The notes under the pieces were generated by a model. That model was not told the origin of the DNA. It saw only the letters and a program-made list of their open reading frames with translations, and made no database searches. Positions 48,571 to 60,784 of a stretch of 64,000 nt of DNA are shown here, in pieces. Each line of letters starts with the position of its first letter. Positions within the stretch are counted from its first letter, which is position 1. Origin of the DNA: Ichthyophthirius multifiliis (Eukaryota > Ciliophora > Oligohymenophorea > Hymenostomatida); contig NW_004085916.1 of the NCBI RefSeq assembly GCF_000220395.1, positions 1-64,000 on the forward strand. Direction: 5' to 3'. Position numbers and translations under genes: made by a program.

Positions 48571-49274
48571 TCATTCAAATCCGAAAACATTTGTTGGTTT
48601 TTCTACTTCTCTTTTTTCTTCTGGTTTTTATTTAATTGTTAAACCAAAACTTATTGTATTCATAGGTATAGGAAGTTCTAAAATTTCTTCGTTTTTCTTT
48701 AGATCTTTTTTTTATTCGTCTGTAACTTTATTATTAATTTATTATATTCTGTTTTTCTTTTTTAACTCTTTTTCCATTATTTTTTATTCTTTTTTCAATT
48801 TCTAATTTTTCTCATTTATTATTTTCTCCCAATATTCTTTCGCTTTATTGAAATAATTAATATTTCTTATTTTTATATATTTAATTTTTTTTTTTAAATT
48901 ACCTTTTGTTTTTTATCTTTCCTCAATTAAATTTCTTGGAACTCCTTACATTCCAAATATTTTTAATTCAACACTTGATCTATCAGGTAATGCGTTTGAA
49001 ACTCTATTGTTTAAAATTAATAAAAGATAGTATTTGAATTTCAAATGAAAAAACATTTTAAATAAATAAAAAATAACTTTGTTAAATTCTCCATATGTGC
49101 CTAATGTAAATGTGTTTTTATTAAATCTGCTGTACTAAATTTTTTAAAGCATTTTTCGCATGTAAAATGCTTAGCTTTTTAATGTTAATGTAAAATAATT
49201 TCATTTTCAAATGTTTTATCACAATAATAACAAAATGGTAATAAGTAGCTTAAATCTCTTTTTTAGCGTCCCAT
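48571..49274 (-). CDS. BuGZ/ZNF207-type zinc-finger protein
   Basis: Spindle- and kinetochore-associated C2H2 zinc-finger protein. ATG is the complement of 49272-49274. The N terminus is highly diagnostic. M-G-R-Q-K-R precedes LPFCYYCDKTFENEIILHQH, then QKAKHFTCEKCFKKFST and KTHLHQAHMENL (two fingers), and after an intron NALPDRSSVELKIFGMQGVP and RNLIEERQ. BuGZ proteins read MGRKKKK, CWYCxRxFDDExILIQHQKAKHFKC, IPGR..IELEIYGMEGIP in the same order. The rest is short: a Lys/Glu coiled coil and ISFGLTIKQKPEEKREVEK with a last FGFE before TGA (complement of 48571-48573). Animal BuGZ adds a long Pro/Ala-rich low-complexity domain and a GLEBS motif for Bub3 binding; neither is visible here, so this looks like a minimal form of about 190 aa. 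Confidence 0.88.
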
Positions 49275-49702
49275 TATTTGTAAATTTTAAATAATTATTT
49301 TGTTTTTTACAAGATATAAATCAATAATTTTATTTAATTAATATATAAAAAATTTAGGGAATATTAAATAAAATATTTTTAAATATAATTTGAATCTTTT
49401 ATATTTAGAAACATAATACAATAATTATATTTTTTTAAATTAAATTAATAATATATTTTTAAAAATATAAATCTAAATTTAATTTAAATTTTATAAAAAT
49501 TATAAATAAATTCTATTTATATCACTTATTTTATTTTTTAAAGCATTAAACTTTCTTATTAGATCAGTTTAACTTTTTTATTTTATTAACTATTATTTAA
49601 AATAAAGTATTTAAACAAAAATATTAACATTTTTTTAACACGTTATAATAAATTAAATTTTTTTGTAATTAATACAATAATATTATTTAAAAAATAAAAA
49701 TA
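49275..49702. promoter_or_regulatory. Divergent promoter region
   Basis: A 428-nt AT-rich gap between the BuGZ (-) and MFS transporter (+) genes. No recognisable specific site. Confidence 0.4.
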
Positions 49703-51464
49703 ATGGATCCATTATTATTTGCTTTATACTTAGGTTAATTTATATTAAACTCAGCAAATTCAGCTATATCCCCGTTTTTTCCTTAAAGGGCAATACAATA
49801 TGGAATATCAATGTCCTACATAGGATTAATTTTTAGTGTTCATCCAGTAGGAAATTTTATAGTAACATTACTTTTAAGTAAATACTTATCAAAGGGAGAA
49901 AATAGAAAGCCAGCAACAATAATTGGTGTTTTTTTAACTGGAATAGGAATGATTGGTTTTGGATTTGTATTCATGATAGAGGAAAAATGGCTTTTTATCT
50001 GCGCGACTTTACTTTCAAGGCTTTTGTTGGGGATAGGAAATGCTTTATTTAGTACTCCTGCATTTTCATACATTCCATTATTATATAAATCTACTTTCGA
50101 AGAAAAATGTGCTTATATGGAATCCTCAGTTGCTTTAGGATTAATGATTGGGCCTATATTAGGAAGTTTACTTTTAGAATTATATGGATATTTTTGTCCA
50201 TTTATATTTTTTGCAATAATAAGTTTCGCATTAGTAAGAAAGAAAATAAAAACATATATATATTAAAAAAAATATAAAAGATTCCAGCCTTTTAGAAATT
50301 AATTCCTTTACAAAGTGAAGTATGTGAAAGAGAAATTCAATCAAAAGTTTAAAAAGCGCAAACCGACGATGAAGAAGATGACGAAGAAGAAGAATTTGAA
50401 GTAAATTATCGAGAGATTTTTAAAAATAAAAACATAGTTTTAAATTACATTATTATTTTTCTCCCTTGTTGTGGCTTACTTTTTTTAGATCCAACTATGG
50501 GAATATTTTATTCAGAAACCTTTGGATTAAATGATCTATAAATAGGTCTCGTATTTTCAGTAAGTACTATTGTTTATATGATTTTTACTCCTTTTGGAAC
50601 CCGAATAATGAAATTAACTAATAATTATGAAATGTTATTATTAATAGGAGCTATTATGACAGGAGTATCTTTCTTCTTTTTAGGTATATAAAAATACATT
50701 TATTTATTTAAAAAAAAAATTAAAAAGGACCTGATGAACTTACTGGATTGCCTAAAAGTCTTTATATTACATTAGCTGCAGATGGAGTTTAAGGTTTGGC
50801 TACTTTATTTATTTATATTCCTGCTTTACCTTAATTATTTAAAATTTTATGTAAAATGTATCCCGATGAAAATTAAGAAATAATGGGAGATATTGCTAGT
50901 GCACTTTACAATACAAGCTATGCAGTTGGAGAATTTATAGGACCATTATTAGGAGGTATTTTGTGTGAATATATATCTTTTCCAAGAGCTGCAAGCTTAT
51001 TTGGGCTTTTTGTTCTTATTTTTTCAGGAATATATATGAAATATGGAGAAGTATTACATTATAAGCCTGGTGAATTAGATGTAAAAATACCTCCTAGTCC
51101 AAAACATTTACCTCAAGGTAATATCAAAGCAAGAAATTCTTCACTTAGAGGTATTTATACGGCAGGAAATTCAATTAGTAATTAATTAAAACCTAAATTT
51201 TATACACCTTTAGTGCTCGGTAAGCAAAAAAGAGCTAATTTTGTTGTTATAAGAAATCATAAAAAACCTAAATAAGGAAATAATATGAAAATCGAAATTT
51301 AAAATGTTAATAAAGAATTTAATATGGCTTATTAAATGGAAGATATAAAATTAGATACTGAATAGGATAATAATTTGCTTAACACTTAAAATATATCTAA
51401 ATTTATAGCTTATTCAGATAATGATTTAAGATGTCCATTAAAAAGCAATAATATATTATATTGA
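49703..51464 (+). CDS. MFS transporter, SLC18/VMAT-like
   Basis: Major-facilitator transporter of about 550 aa with twelve predicted membrane helices in two halves. ATG is at 49703 (M-D-P-L-L-F-A-L-Y-L-G-Q) and TGA at 51462-51464. Introns are at 50234-50280 and about 50684-50727. Family marks: SANSAISPFFPQRAIQYGIS after helix 1, a variant loop 2-3 motif (LSKYLSKGENRKPATI), LLSRLLLGIGNALFSTPAFS (helix 4), ALGLMIGPILGSLLLE (helix 5) and, in the second half, ALYNTSYAVGEFIGPLLGGIL, the antiporter-type motif repeated. An acidic loop (DDEEDDEEEEFE) joins the halves, and a long basic then polar cytosolic tail follows. The FFP motif and helix 5/11 glycines suggest the SLC18 (vesicular amine, polyamine) branch. 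The substrate cannot be told. Codon use is less Gln-rich and the G+C is slightly higher than in the neighbours. Confidence 0.88.
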
Positions 51465-51712
51465 TATCGAAGTAAATTTTTTTTATTTATTCAATTAATT
51501 CTAAAATTTTAATAATAAAGTAATTTAAATTATATAAACAGTATAAACTTTAAAATAATAAAAATTCTAGAAACAAATCTCTAATATATTTAATTTTTTA
51601 GATATTTATTTTTTTCATTCTATCAATAAATTTTAAAGAAAATAAAAAAAACATATACTTTATTTATTTATTTAAAAAAAATAAAAAAAATATATTAAAA
51701 ATAAAATAAAAA
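51465..51712. other. AT-rich tail-to-tail spacer
   Basis: Short gap between convergent genes. Poly-A/T runs only. Confidence 0.5.
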
Positions 51713-52648
51713 TCATTATTATTAATATCTTTCCTTAAGTTATAAAATAACTTATTTTTAATCAGGAATTTTACTTTCTAATTATTCCAAAGTATCAATA
51801 AGCTTAAAAATTTCGATTTCATTATTTCTACCTTCAAATCTTCTATAGATTCTCTTTTCTCTAAAGAATAAAGGATTAATAATTCTGTAAGTAAATCCAT
51901 CAAATAATTCAGTAAACCAGAATTTCAGTCTATTATAACTTGAATTACTTCCTCCTTTATTCACATATTCTCTAAAATAATTATGATTGCAGCTAAGTAC
52001 ATTCCAATTGCATTTTGAACAGCATTTTTCGTATTAATCTACTGTCCATGCGTGTGTTTTAACATTAACAAATTAATGTTCTCTAGAGTTAAGTTCATTT
52101 AGTAATTAAGTGAAAAGAGCATTATCATTAAAATTAAGTTTATTTAAAGAATTAATAATATCTTATAAATTTTAAGATGATGCCCAATGTAATTTTGGAC
52201 CTTTTAATACTGTAACAAGCTTATCTTATATTATGTCTAATGCATCCTCACGTTATAGAGGTCCATAAGCAAGAACATAAATAATATCAGCTACTGATTA
52301 AACTGTTAACTCTTAATCATATTTTAATTAATTAAGTATTGAACTAAAGTAGTTAGTTATTGATATTATGTTTGAGTTCAATCTTTCTTATATTTCTTTT
52401 TTTACCTAATTCGATTATTCTAAATTTTTTAATAAATCTAAGTAATCATTTGCTTAATGTGTCAATGCTGCAGTTGTTACTGAAAGTTAAAATATATCCA
52501 ATCCATGACCTTGTTATAATACTTCTCCATTATAATAATAAGCTGTAGGATGTAATGTTTAGTTGGTTTATCTTAACAAGTAATTATTTGCTTAAGCTAA
52601 TGTACTTCTACTTACAAAATTGCTGAATGATTTAAATAATCCTGACAT
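51713..52648 (-). CDS. Conserved-looking 311-aa protein, unrecognised
   Basis: Intron-free gene. ATG is the complement of 52646-52648 (M-S-G-L-F-K-S-F-S-N-F-V-S-R-S-T) and TGA the complement of 51713-51715. Codon use and residue mix are those of a well-expressed gene, with little low complexity. The N terminus (Ser, Arg, Phe, no acids for 30 residues) could be a mitochondrial presequence. The body is helical (LDIFQLSVTTAALTHQANDY, EIQERLNSNIISITNYFSS, DIIYVLAYGPLQREDALDII). A compact aromatic/Cys part follows (WTVDQYEKCCSKCNWNVLSC, then NHNYFREYV), and the end is basic (FFREKRIYRRFEGRNNEIEI). The three Cys pairs could bind metal. It may be a ciliate-specific mitochondrial protein, but that is inference. 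Confidence 0.8.
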
Positions 52649-52798
52649 TTTTTTTTTTTTTTGAAAAAATATATATTATATTTTTTTCCTGTTTTTTTAT
52701 CCTTTGTTGTTTTTCTAATATATTTTATTAAATATCAAAAATATATTATTTATTTTTTAAAAAAATAAACAAATATTTTAATATAAATTATTATATTT

Positions 52799-54950
52799 TC
52801 AATCTGCTTTTATTTATGCATATATATAACGTGTAAACAAGCAGGAAGATACAAAACCTACTGAACCACAAAACAAAAACATTGCAATACTTCCTATTGC
52901 CATAGTACCAAAATACATTATTGTTGAAGAAAGTCTAGTAATATTAAGATAAAAAAGCCAATAAAAGAAACAATAGGCATATACATAAACTCCACAAAAT
53001 CCTGTACTATAAAATGAATTCCACCACCATTTATGATTACCACTATATAAATTTTAAATTAAATTTATGCTAAAAAAATTACTTATTTAATTAAACATAG
53101 GTTAATAAAATAGAGATTTCAGCACAAGTAATAATCAAAAGCAATACAGCTAATAATAAAAAGCCAAAAAGATAAAAAAATTGATTATTCCAAATAGATT
53201 TAACAATATAGGTTAGTTCAAATAGAATACATCCAAAGGGAAGTAAACCTCCAATAATACAAAGCATATGTCTACTTAAGAATATATATTATTTAGGAAT
53301 AGGCATAGGCACAGGGTTTATTCTGCAAATTTATTAAATTTTTTGTCTTTTAAATCCTAATACTGAACCAAAAAAAACAAGAGGAATCTGTACTAAAAAC
53401 CAAAAAAAGAATAATTAGAAAATAGTTTTAAATCTTATAGTATATAAAGATTCTTCCAAAAACATTGCAAACTCAATTATAAAATAAATAAATGATATTA
53501 TTCCTGGAAATATAATAGTGGTTAAAATAGTAGATCTTAACCAATAGCATCCCTTTATAATATAAAACAATAATATGAATTAAATAAAATAATTTAAATT
53601 TCTTTACTCCAAGCATTTTGTATATCCTAGCACTATAATAACCAGAAATAAACCCACTTATAATGTAAAATATAATTAATACATTCAAAAAAGATGATGT
53701 TCTATATTTTTCAAAATTATACTATATAGCTATAAAAACAATCGATAAAATAATTATAGTTCCTAATTATAATCCAACACCAACAAAAGTAGAAAGTACA
53801 ATAGGATTACCAGGAGCCCTAAAAACATCAGATTTTAATTATTTCCAACCCATTTCATCATTATCTGTTTCCTATTTATTATATATTTTTTAATTATTAA
53901 ATTTATTATATTTACTTAATGCTATAATTATGAATATTAGCTTAAATCCTTCATTAATATTCGTCTCAAAATACAATAAATTAATAAAGCTAAAGCCAAA
54001 TTAACTGTGAAAGAATTAATTAAAGTTCCTTAATGATTTTCTAAATCTTCTTAATTTCTATATCTTTCCCATCGAGAAGTTATTGATTTGGTATTATCCA
54101 TTATATATTTTACAGAATATGTATAAAATATATTCTTCAAATCTTATTTTTAAACAATTTAATCATTTTTTTAAATTTAACAAAATGGAGTTTTGTAATC
54201 AAAAGCTCCTTAGGAACTTGGTATTACTTAAAAAACTGCAATTTTATATTTTTCAAAACTATCTTAATAATAAATTACAGTGAAATCAAAATGATTGTAT
54301 AAATAAAATTCATTTTATTCCTTTTTTTTATTAATTTAAATAAAATAAAAATTATTGATAGAATATATAAAAATTTATAACATTATAAAATCCAATAGGA
54401 ATTCCTTCCAATGATTCTTCTAAAACACCTTAACCTAAATCTAATTATGCTATAGCTGGAACATTGTCAACAATTCTTTTTTTATAAAAAAATATATTTT
54501 TATATACATAAATATTTTAAAATTAAAATGTACATATCATATTTATATTCTCTTTCTACTAACCATTCAAACTCATCAATTTACTATTTATCATATTATT
54601 TTCTACATATAATCTAGCATGTTTAGTCATTTTAAAACTATAAAATAATTATTTCTTAAAATAAAATAATTTAAATTAAATTAAAAAACCTAAAATTAAA
54701 TCTAAGAAACTTATTTATTTTCCCCTAAAAGTGCTTCAGCTATTGACTCATCAATATCTTACCTTTAATAAGCATCACAAAAATCAAATTCATTATATTT
54801 ATAAGGTAATTGTGTTTCCAAAGATTTTACTTCCGATACAAGAACTTCTAAAATACTGTTTTTATTATAAGAATTTTCAGAAAATCCAGGAATATTAAAT
54901 GAACGTATTATGATTAATAAAAAAAGAAGAAAAAAGATAAATACTTTCAT
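52799..54950 (-). CDS. TM9 superfamily (nonaspanin) protein
   Basis: Nine-span membrane protein of Golgi and endosomes, family TM9SF/EMP70. ATG is the complement of 54948-54950 (M-K-V-F-I-F-F-L-L-F), a signal peptide. TGA is the complement of 52799-52801. The ectodomain has the family landmarks: SEVKSLETQLPYKYNEFDFC (matches LVGPYxNPQETYxYYxLPFC), AEALLGENK (the GExLxGDR site), RIVDNVPAIAQLDL and HFDFTVIYYQDSFEKYKIAV. Then DLENHQGTLINSFTVNLALA leads to the membrane part. The C terminus is diagnostic: KWWWNSFYSTGFCGVYVYAY followed later by a short IKAD tail. TM9 proteins end in a KxD/E-type Golgi-retention signal (IKVD); here it is Ile-Lys-Ala-Asp. Several introns are present, for example about 54280-54380, 54480-54530 and 53875-53935. 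Confidence 0.92.
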
Positions 54951-55215
54951 TAGTTTTTTTTTAATAATTAAAAATATATATATATAATAATTAATTAAAA
55001 TAAACTAAAAGGATATTTAAATAATATAAAATTAAATTGGGAAAAAACCTTTTTTTAAAAAATACAATTGATATATAAAAAAAAAGCAGATAAAAAATGG
55101 ATATTGGCTTCTTTATTTTTTGATTGAATTTTTAAAGATAATTAGATAAGAAATTAAAAAAAAAAAAAGGCTAAAAATAAATATTTAATATAAAAAAAAT
55201 ATATATAATTGAGCT

Positions 55216-56673
55216 TCACAATTATTCTTTATTTTTTTCTACAATCCATTTACCAAAATCATCAAGTCTTTAATCCTCATCTTCTATTTCATTCTTATCA
55301 GTTTTATAATCAGTAACACCATCCCAATATTCACATATCAATTGCTTTTCATCAAAAAACCTTCCATTCATAATTTCAATACATTTCTAAGCAATCTAAC
55401 TGTTCTTAAATTTAATTTATACCACTCCTTCAGGGTTATTTTCGAAAATTTTGAACCTTTAAACAGGTCCAACAGAATTTTAGATTTCCTAAATAACTTC
55501 ACTTTGTAGGTCTTCATAGAAAGTATCACTTTTTTCCTAATTTGGATTAAATAAATTTTTAATAGTAACAATTTTTAATCCGGTATCTATTTAATCTTCA
55601 TCTTCCCATCCCAACTATTATTTGATTTCCGCTTAATTTTAAAGTTTTTTGACTTTATCACAATTATTTTATTTTTCTCCCAATCTTTTCTTATATTATT
55701 CTCCATGTTAATTAAACTAGGCTTTTTCAACTTTAATAATATACCCTGGTTCAATTTCTCTTTAATCAAGCATAGTAATAGCCAAATCAATACTTTCAAT
55801 CATTGTATAACTAATAGCAGCATCTCCTTTAGGACTACCATCTTTATCCTAATTTTTTTTTAAATAATAATAAAAAAAATGAAAAATTACCTTATAAATT
55901 TTAATTTTCTTTTCTAATGATACATGATCTTTTCTTATGACTCCGGCTCTGGAAAAGAATTAATCCAATTTTTCAATAGTAATATTTTTTGGTAATCCTG
56001 AAATATATATGTATGTGTTATATTTCGGATTATACCATTTTTCTTTCTTTTTTTCATTTTATCTCCTTTATTTTGCTTTTTTTCTTTTTATTTTTCTAAT
56101 GTCTTCTGCAGTTAATGATTAAGTTTTCTACTATATATCAAATTTTATCATTTATTTCTTTTTTTCTATTATCTCTTCAGGTTTTTCTTTTTAAGTGTAC
56201 CATTCTTAATTTTCTTCATCAAAAATATGCCATTAATTATCCTTTTAATATACATAATTTTCTAAAAGCTTATTAGCTGAATATTCATAAGCTTCAACTG
56301 GATTTTCCTAATAAAGTTTTTAATATTAATCATTCTCTATTTCTTTTTCAATCAACTTTTTATGTTTTTCTTCCTATTTTTACTAATATTTTTATTACTT
56401 TTATTGCTTTTAAGCTTATGCATCCGCTTCTATTTTAAAATTTTCTCTTTCATAAAGATCTTATATTTAATCAATTTCTTTTTAATCTTCAAATAACTCT
56501 TAAACTTAAAAATATTATTTCCATTCTAACATTGTATTTTTCCATACATATGTAGAGGAGTTAATTAATGAAGTCTTATACATGACGTCTAAATCTCTTT
56601 AACAATATGGCCCTATAGGTTATTTTGAATCATCTATATAATACCATACAAATTCTTAAGATTAGTCTTACAT
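55216..56673 (-). CDS. Tat-SF1/CUS2-like splicing factor with GYF-like N terminus
   Basis: U2 snRNP-associated splicing factor. ATG is the complement of 56671-56673 (M-Q-D-Q-S-Q-E-F-V) and TGA the complement of 55216-55218. Residues ~9-65 form a GYF_2-like module (VWYYIDDSKQPIGPYCQRDL, then STYVWKNTMLEWKQYF). A Glu/Lys-rich coil follows. RRM1 is YIYISGLPKNITIEKLDQFF with DKDGSPKGDAAISYTMIES and PGYIIKVEKAQF. The C-terminal RRM is a UHM-type: VGPVQRFKIFENNPEGVVQI, then MNGRFFDEKQLICEYWDGV and the tail RLDDFGKWIVE, both strong Tat-SF1 marks (DGRWFGGRQITAxxWDGTTDY). One intron lies at about 55851-55890. Plant Tat-SF1 homologues also carry a WY...GP N-terminal module, whereas the human protein does not. 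Confidence 0.9.
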
Positions 56674-57129
56674 TTTATTTTTACAGATATATAATATCTT
56701 TTTATAATGAAATTTGTAAAAATAATTAAAAAGAAATATTTATGTTACTTTTTAAAAAATAAATTTTATATTATTCGTATATTAGTATATAATATAAAAA
56801 AAAAACAATGGAAAATAAAATAAAAACATTTTTTATATTAAATAGATATTAATAAATAAAAATAAATAAAAAAAGAAATAAAAAAGTAATAATTATCACA
56901 ATATTTAAATAAAAATGATTAATAATTATATTATATTATTTATAATTATATTTAATTATTTTTAATTATATTTATAAATTAAATTAATTATAATTTAATT
57001 TATGTATTTTTTCAATAATTTTATAATTTTTTTAAAATTAAATAAATTATATATTTAATTTTTTTGTTTTTATATATATTTATTAAATTAAATTATTTTT
57101 ATATATTAATTTTTTTTTTTATATATAAT
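56674..57129. promoter_or_regulatory. Divergent promoter region
   Basis: A 456-nt AT-rich gap between the outward-facing Tat-SF1-like (-) and BBOF1 (+) genes. No specific element was distinguished. Confidence 0.4.
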
Positions 57130-59009
57130 ATGTCAAAGAATAAAAAAGCAGATGCTGATAAAGAAGAAAATAAAAATAAGTTTACTGACGCTGAAGAAAA
57201 AGCCTTAAATTCATTGTAAAATTTTAATTATTTTTTACTAAAAAATTCAATAAATTTTTTTTTTTAATTTATATTATAGAGACAAAGGTATATGGGAAGA
57301 TTTACTTATTTAAAAAAAAGTTGAAATTGCTTCTAAGTAAATGATAAATTATAAAATAAAAATCAAATAAAAATATAATATAAAGAGTTTAAGAAATATA
57401 TGATTTAATTGAATAACTTAGAGTCGATAAAATAGATAATGTATAAAATTTTAAAAAAATAATTAACTATAAAATACGCACAAAAAAATAATTAAATTAA
57501 AAATTTACTTCAATTATTGATTTTATAAAATTAATAAACAGGCTAAACTAAATAAAAAAATGATTCATGATATAGAATTCAAAAAAGAATATTTTTTGCA
57601 ACTTTCATAAAAATATGAAACTGACAAAATAAAATTCGAAAATGAATTGCAGTCTAAAGAAGACAAAAAAAAATAGATTTTGAACAATTAAATACAGATA
57701 AACTTAAAGAAGTAAGTGAATTAAAATCTAAAAATGAGGAGATATTATAAGAGATAAATCCTTTAAGACATTATCATGTTATTTTTAAATTATATGTATT
57801 GTATTTTATCTTTATAATTTTAGGATAGAGAAAAATAATTATAAGAAAGGATAGAATATTTATTACGTGAAGAGAGAGAAAAAGAACTAGCACATCATGA
57901 TGAACTATAAAAACAAGAAAAAGACCAATCTTAAAAATTGATACAGATGGATAATATATCTTAAGCTAAAATTGATGACAACAGAAAAAGTGCTTAAAAA
58001 GCAGCAGAAAAAGGTAAAATTAAATTAATTTAAAATTGATATTATGAAATCAAAAAAATACTAAATTATTTATTTTTAAATATATAATTATAATTAAATT
58101 CAATTGAACATTACTATTATATATATTTCAAAATTTATATTTTTTTTTTATTAAAGATGCAAGAGATAGAGAATTTAAAAAAATATAAGAAAACAAATTG
58201 CTTAAATAATAATTAATTATAAAATAAAAAGAAGTTCTAGAAATGAAAAAGGAAAGAGATAATTTATTAAAATTCAATAAGAATTCGAAACTTAATTTAT
58301 AAGTTAATAAAGAAGGCATTTTAGAATATTAAATAGTTAATCAAAAATAAGAAAATTAAATTAAAAAAATAAAAGATGAAGTAGAAAAACTAAAATAATA
58401 AATTTCAGATGTACTATTATTATATTATTAGAAAAGAAAAGATTATATTTATATTATTTTAAAAGGATGTTACTAAATAAACAAAGGAATTAGAATTTAT
58501 GCGATTATAAGATAAATAAAGAAGAGAAGAGCTGTAATATAAAATTGACTGTAAGTAATTATAGTTTATTAATTAAATTATTTATTTTAAATAAAAATAA
58601 TTTAGAAATTAAAGCTGAATTAAAAATCAAAAATATTGATCTTAAAAATGTTAAAAATTTAGCTAATTATATTATAGACCAAAGATCACAAATAGAATCT
58701 TTTTTTTTAGATTCATTAAATAATATAAAGTAATAGATAAGAGATAAATATAAACTTAAGAAAAACACAAATGTAAGTATTAATAGTAGTTTAAAATTAC
58801 CTGAAATTACCAATAAATCTTAACCAACAGACTAATAAAACTTTAAAATTAATTTTGAAAATAAAATAAATTTTTCTGATTTAGAATTAGAAGAAAAGGA
58901 AAAAATACTAAGAGTTCTATTTAAAAAATTGAACTTCGGATCATAACCTATTTAATGGGATTAAGATATTATTTAATAATAAATAAGCATCAATAACTAA
59001 ATTAACTGA
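57130..59009 (+). CDS. BBOF1: BBOF1/CCDC176 basal-body protein
   Basis: Coiled-coil protein that aligns basal bodies and supports cilia in animals. ATG is at 57130 (M-S-K-N-K-K-A-D-A-D-K-E-E-N) and TGA at 59007-59009. Several introns fit, the first about 57217-57282 (GTAAAA...TTATAG) and others near 57350-57540, 57770-57825, 58013-58155 and 58405-58465. A short Lys-rich start is followed by GIWEDLLIQKKVEIASKQM (cf. SLWEARLEVTE in the family) and a long coiled coil. Two C-terminal blocks identify it: VKNLANYIIDQRSQIESFFL followed by DSLNNIKQQI (family: VKKLAKNILDERTEVERFFLDALHQVKQQI), and FSDLELEEKEKILRVLFKKL (family: DLTWEQKEKVLRLLFAKM). Between them lies SLKLPEIT. Some exon borders in the coil are uncertain because of A runs. 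Confidence 0.88.
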
Positions 59010-59495
59010 TTTGATTTAAATATTATATCTTATTATAAAAAAATTTATATTAAAAAAAAAAAATTAAGATTAAGAAATAACTATAATATTAAATAATTTG
59101 TTTTTTAGTAAAATCATTTTAAAAAATATTTTGGATTCCAATAATTTTATTTAAATAATTTTTATAAAAAAAATATTAATTTAATAAATTAAGAAAATAA
59201 ATACTTCATATTATTATAAAAATTATTATTTTATAAAATATTTAATTTCAAAATTTAGTAAATATAAAATAAAATTTGTAAGCTTAAATGTTTCTTTAAA
59301 ATAATTTTATAAATTTAAATAAGTTGATTAATAAATTAAATTGATCAAAACAATTATTTTAAAGCATAGTAAAATTTAATTAATCAAATTTAATAGAATA
59401 TAATAAAATTAAAAAATATATAAAAAATAAAAATAATTAAAAAACAAATAACTAAATTAAAGTTAATATAAAATAAAATAAAATATATTTGAAAC

Positions 59496-59771
59496 ATGAT
59501 AAAAACAAATAACGAAAAATTATAAGCATAATTATATAAATTGAATACTAATTTATACATAAATAAAATATAAAATAAAAATTTATTTAAAATATTATAT
59601 TAAAAATATATTTATAAAAAAAGCTATAATTTAAAATAAGTTCACAATATATTATACATAAAAAGGAATTAAAAATATATTAATAAAAATTAAAATCTAA
59701 ATAATATATTTAAAAACAAAAATTAAATATTTAAATAACTAAATAATAAAAATAAAAAGAATAAAATATGA
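59496..59771 (+). CDS. Weak small frame, Asn/Lys/Gln-rich
   Basis: ATG at 59496 opens 91 sense codons under the ciliate code (M-I-K-T-N-N-E-K-L-Q-A-Q-L-Y-K-L) to TGA 59769-59771. The first 20 residues look helical and protein-like. The rest is Asn, Lys, Ile, Tyr and Leu only, as expected by chance in AT-rich DNA. No known motif. Confidence 0.2.
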
Positions 59772-59787
59772 AAAAAAAAATTAAATA

Positions 59788-59852
59788 ATAATAATAATAA
59801 TAATAATAATTATTATAATAATAATAATATTAATAATAATAATAATTATAAA
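59788..59852. repeat. (AAT)n trinucleotide tract
   Basis: Near-pure AAT units with a few TAT and ATT interruptions. Confidence 0.85.
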
Positions 59853-60784
59853 AATAGTAATTATAATGATAATGTATTATGATAATAATATATTTAATAA
59901 TTATTATTGTAAAATTGATAAAATTGATAATCATTGTAAAAATTATGATATAAATGATATAGATATAACTATAAAAATTACAATAAAAATAATTTTAATA
60001 TTTTAAAAACAATTTATAATTTAAATTTTTTATTATATAAAATATTAAATAATATTAATTTAAAATTTTATTTTAAATTTTAATTTATATTAGGTTGTAA
60101 ATTTTTTTTTTGATACTATTTGATTATTTTTTTTTATAATTATTTTATTTAAATAATTTTCTTTTTTTTCTCTATATTTAATTAATATTAATATAAATTC
60201 TAAATATTATTAAAATATTTAAATAAAGACCAATTTTTTTTTTTTTTTTAAATATAATCTTCTTTTTCTAATATTTTGTTAAAATTTATGCATTAAATAT
60301 GATTCATGATTCTTAACTAACATATATTTATATTTAAATTAATAATATAATTTTTTTTTAAAAAAAATACTATTATAGTTTAAATTAATCATATAAATAT
60401 AAATATTTATATATATTTTAAAAATATATTATTTTAGATATTTTATTAAAAAGTATATATATAAATAATTATTAGGTGCATATTAATAAAGCTTTATATC
60501 TATATCTAATCATTATTTATTTATTTAATTTATTTATATATAATTTAAAGTGGGAAATTTAATTATTATAAATTATATAATAATTTTATTTAATAGAATT
60601 TTTTTGTTTTCGAATAATTTTTTATGAAATAGACAAAAATAAAAAGGGAATTTTTTTTTTTATAATGAAAAAAAATTTAAAAGAATTATAATAATTATTA
60701 AATAAAAAAATATAAAAAAAATAAAAAAATCAAAAATTAGAAAAAGTAAATTTTTTTGAATAACATTGGTTTTATAAATAGAGA

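Larger units (their letters stand above)
59010..60770. other. Gene-poor AT-rich region
   Basis: No recognised gene. It holds a weak 91-codon frame (59496-59771, reported separately), AAT-type trinucleotide runs (about 59788-59850) and then pure AT low-complexity DNA. Confidence 0.5.

Noticed and set aside
49840-50073. Minus-strand 77-codon frame
   Set aside because: Antisense to well-conserved MFS helices on the plus strand.
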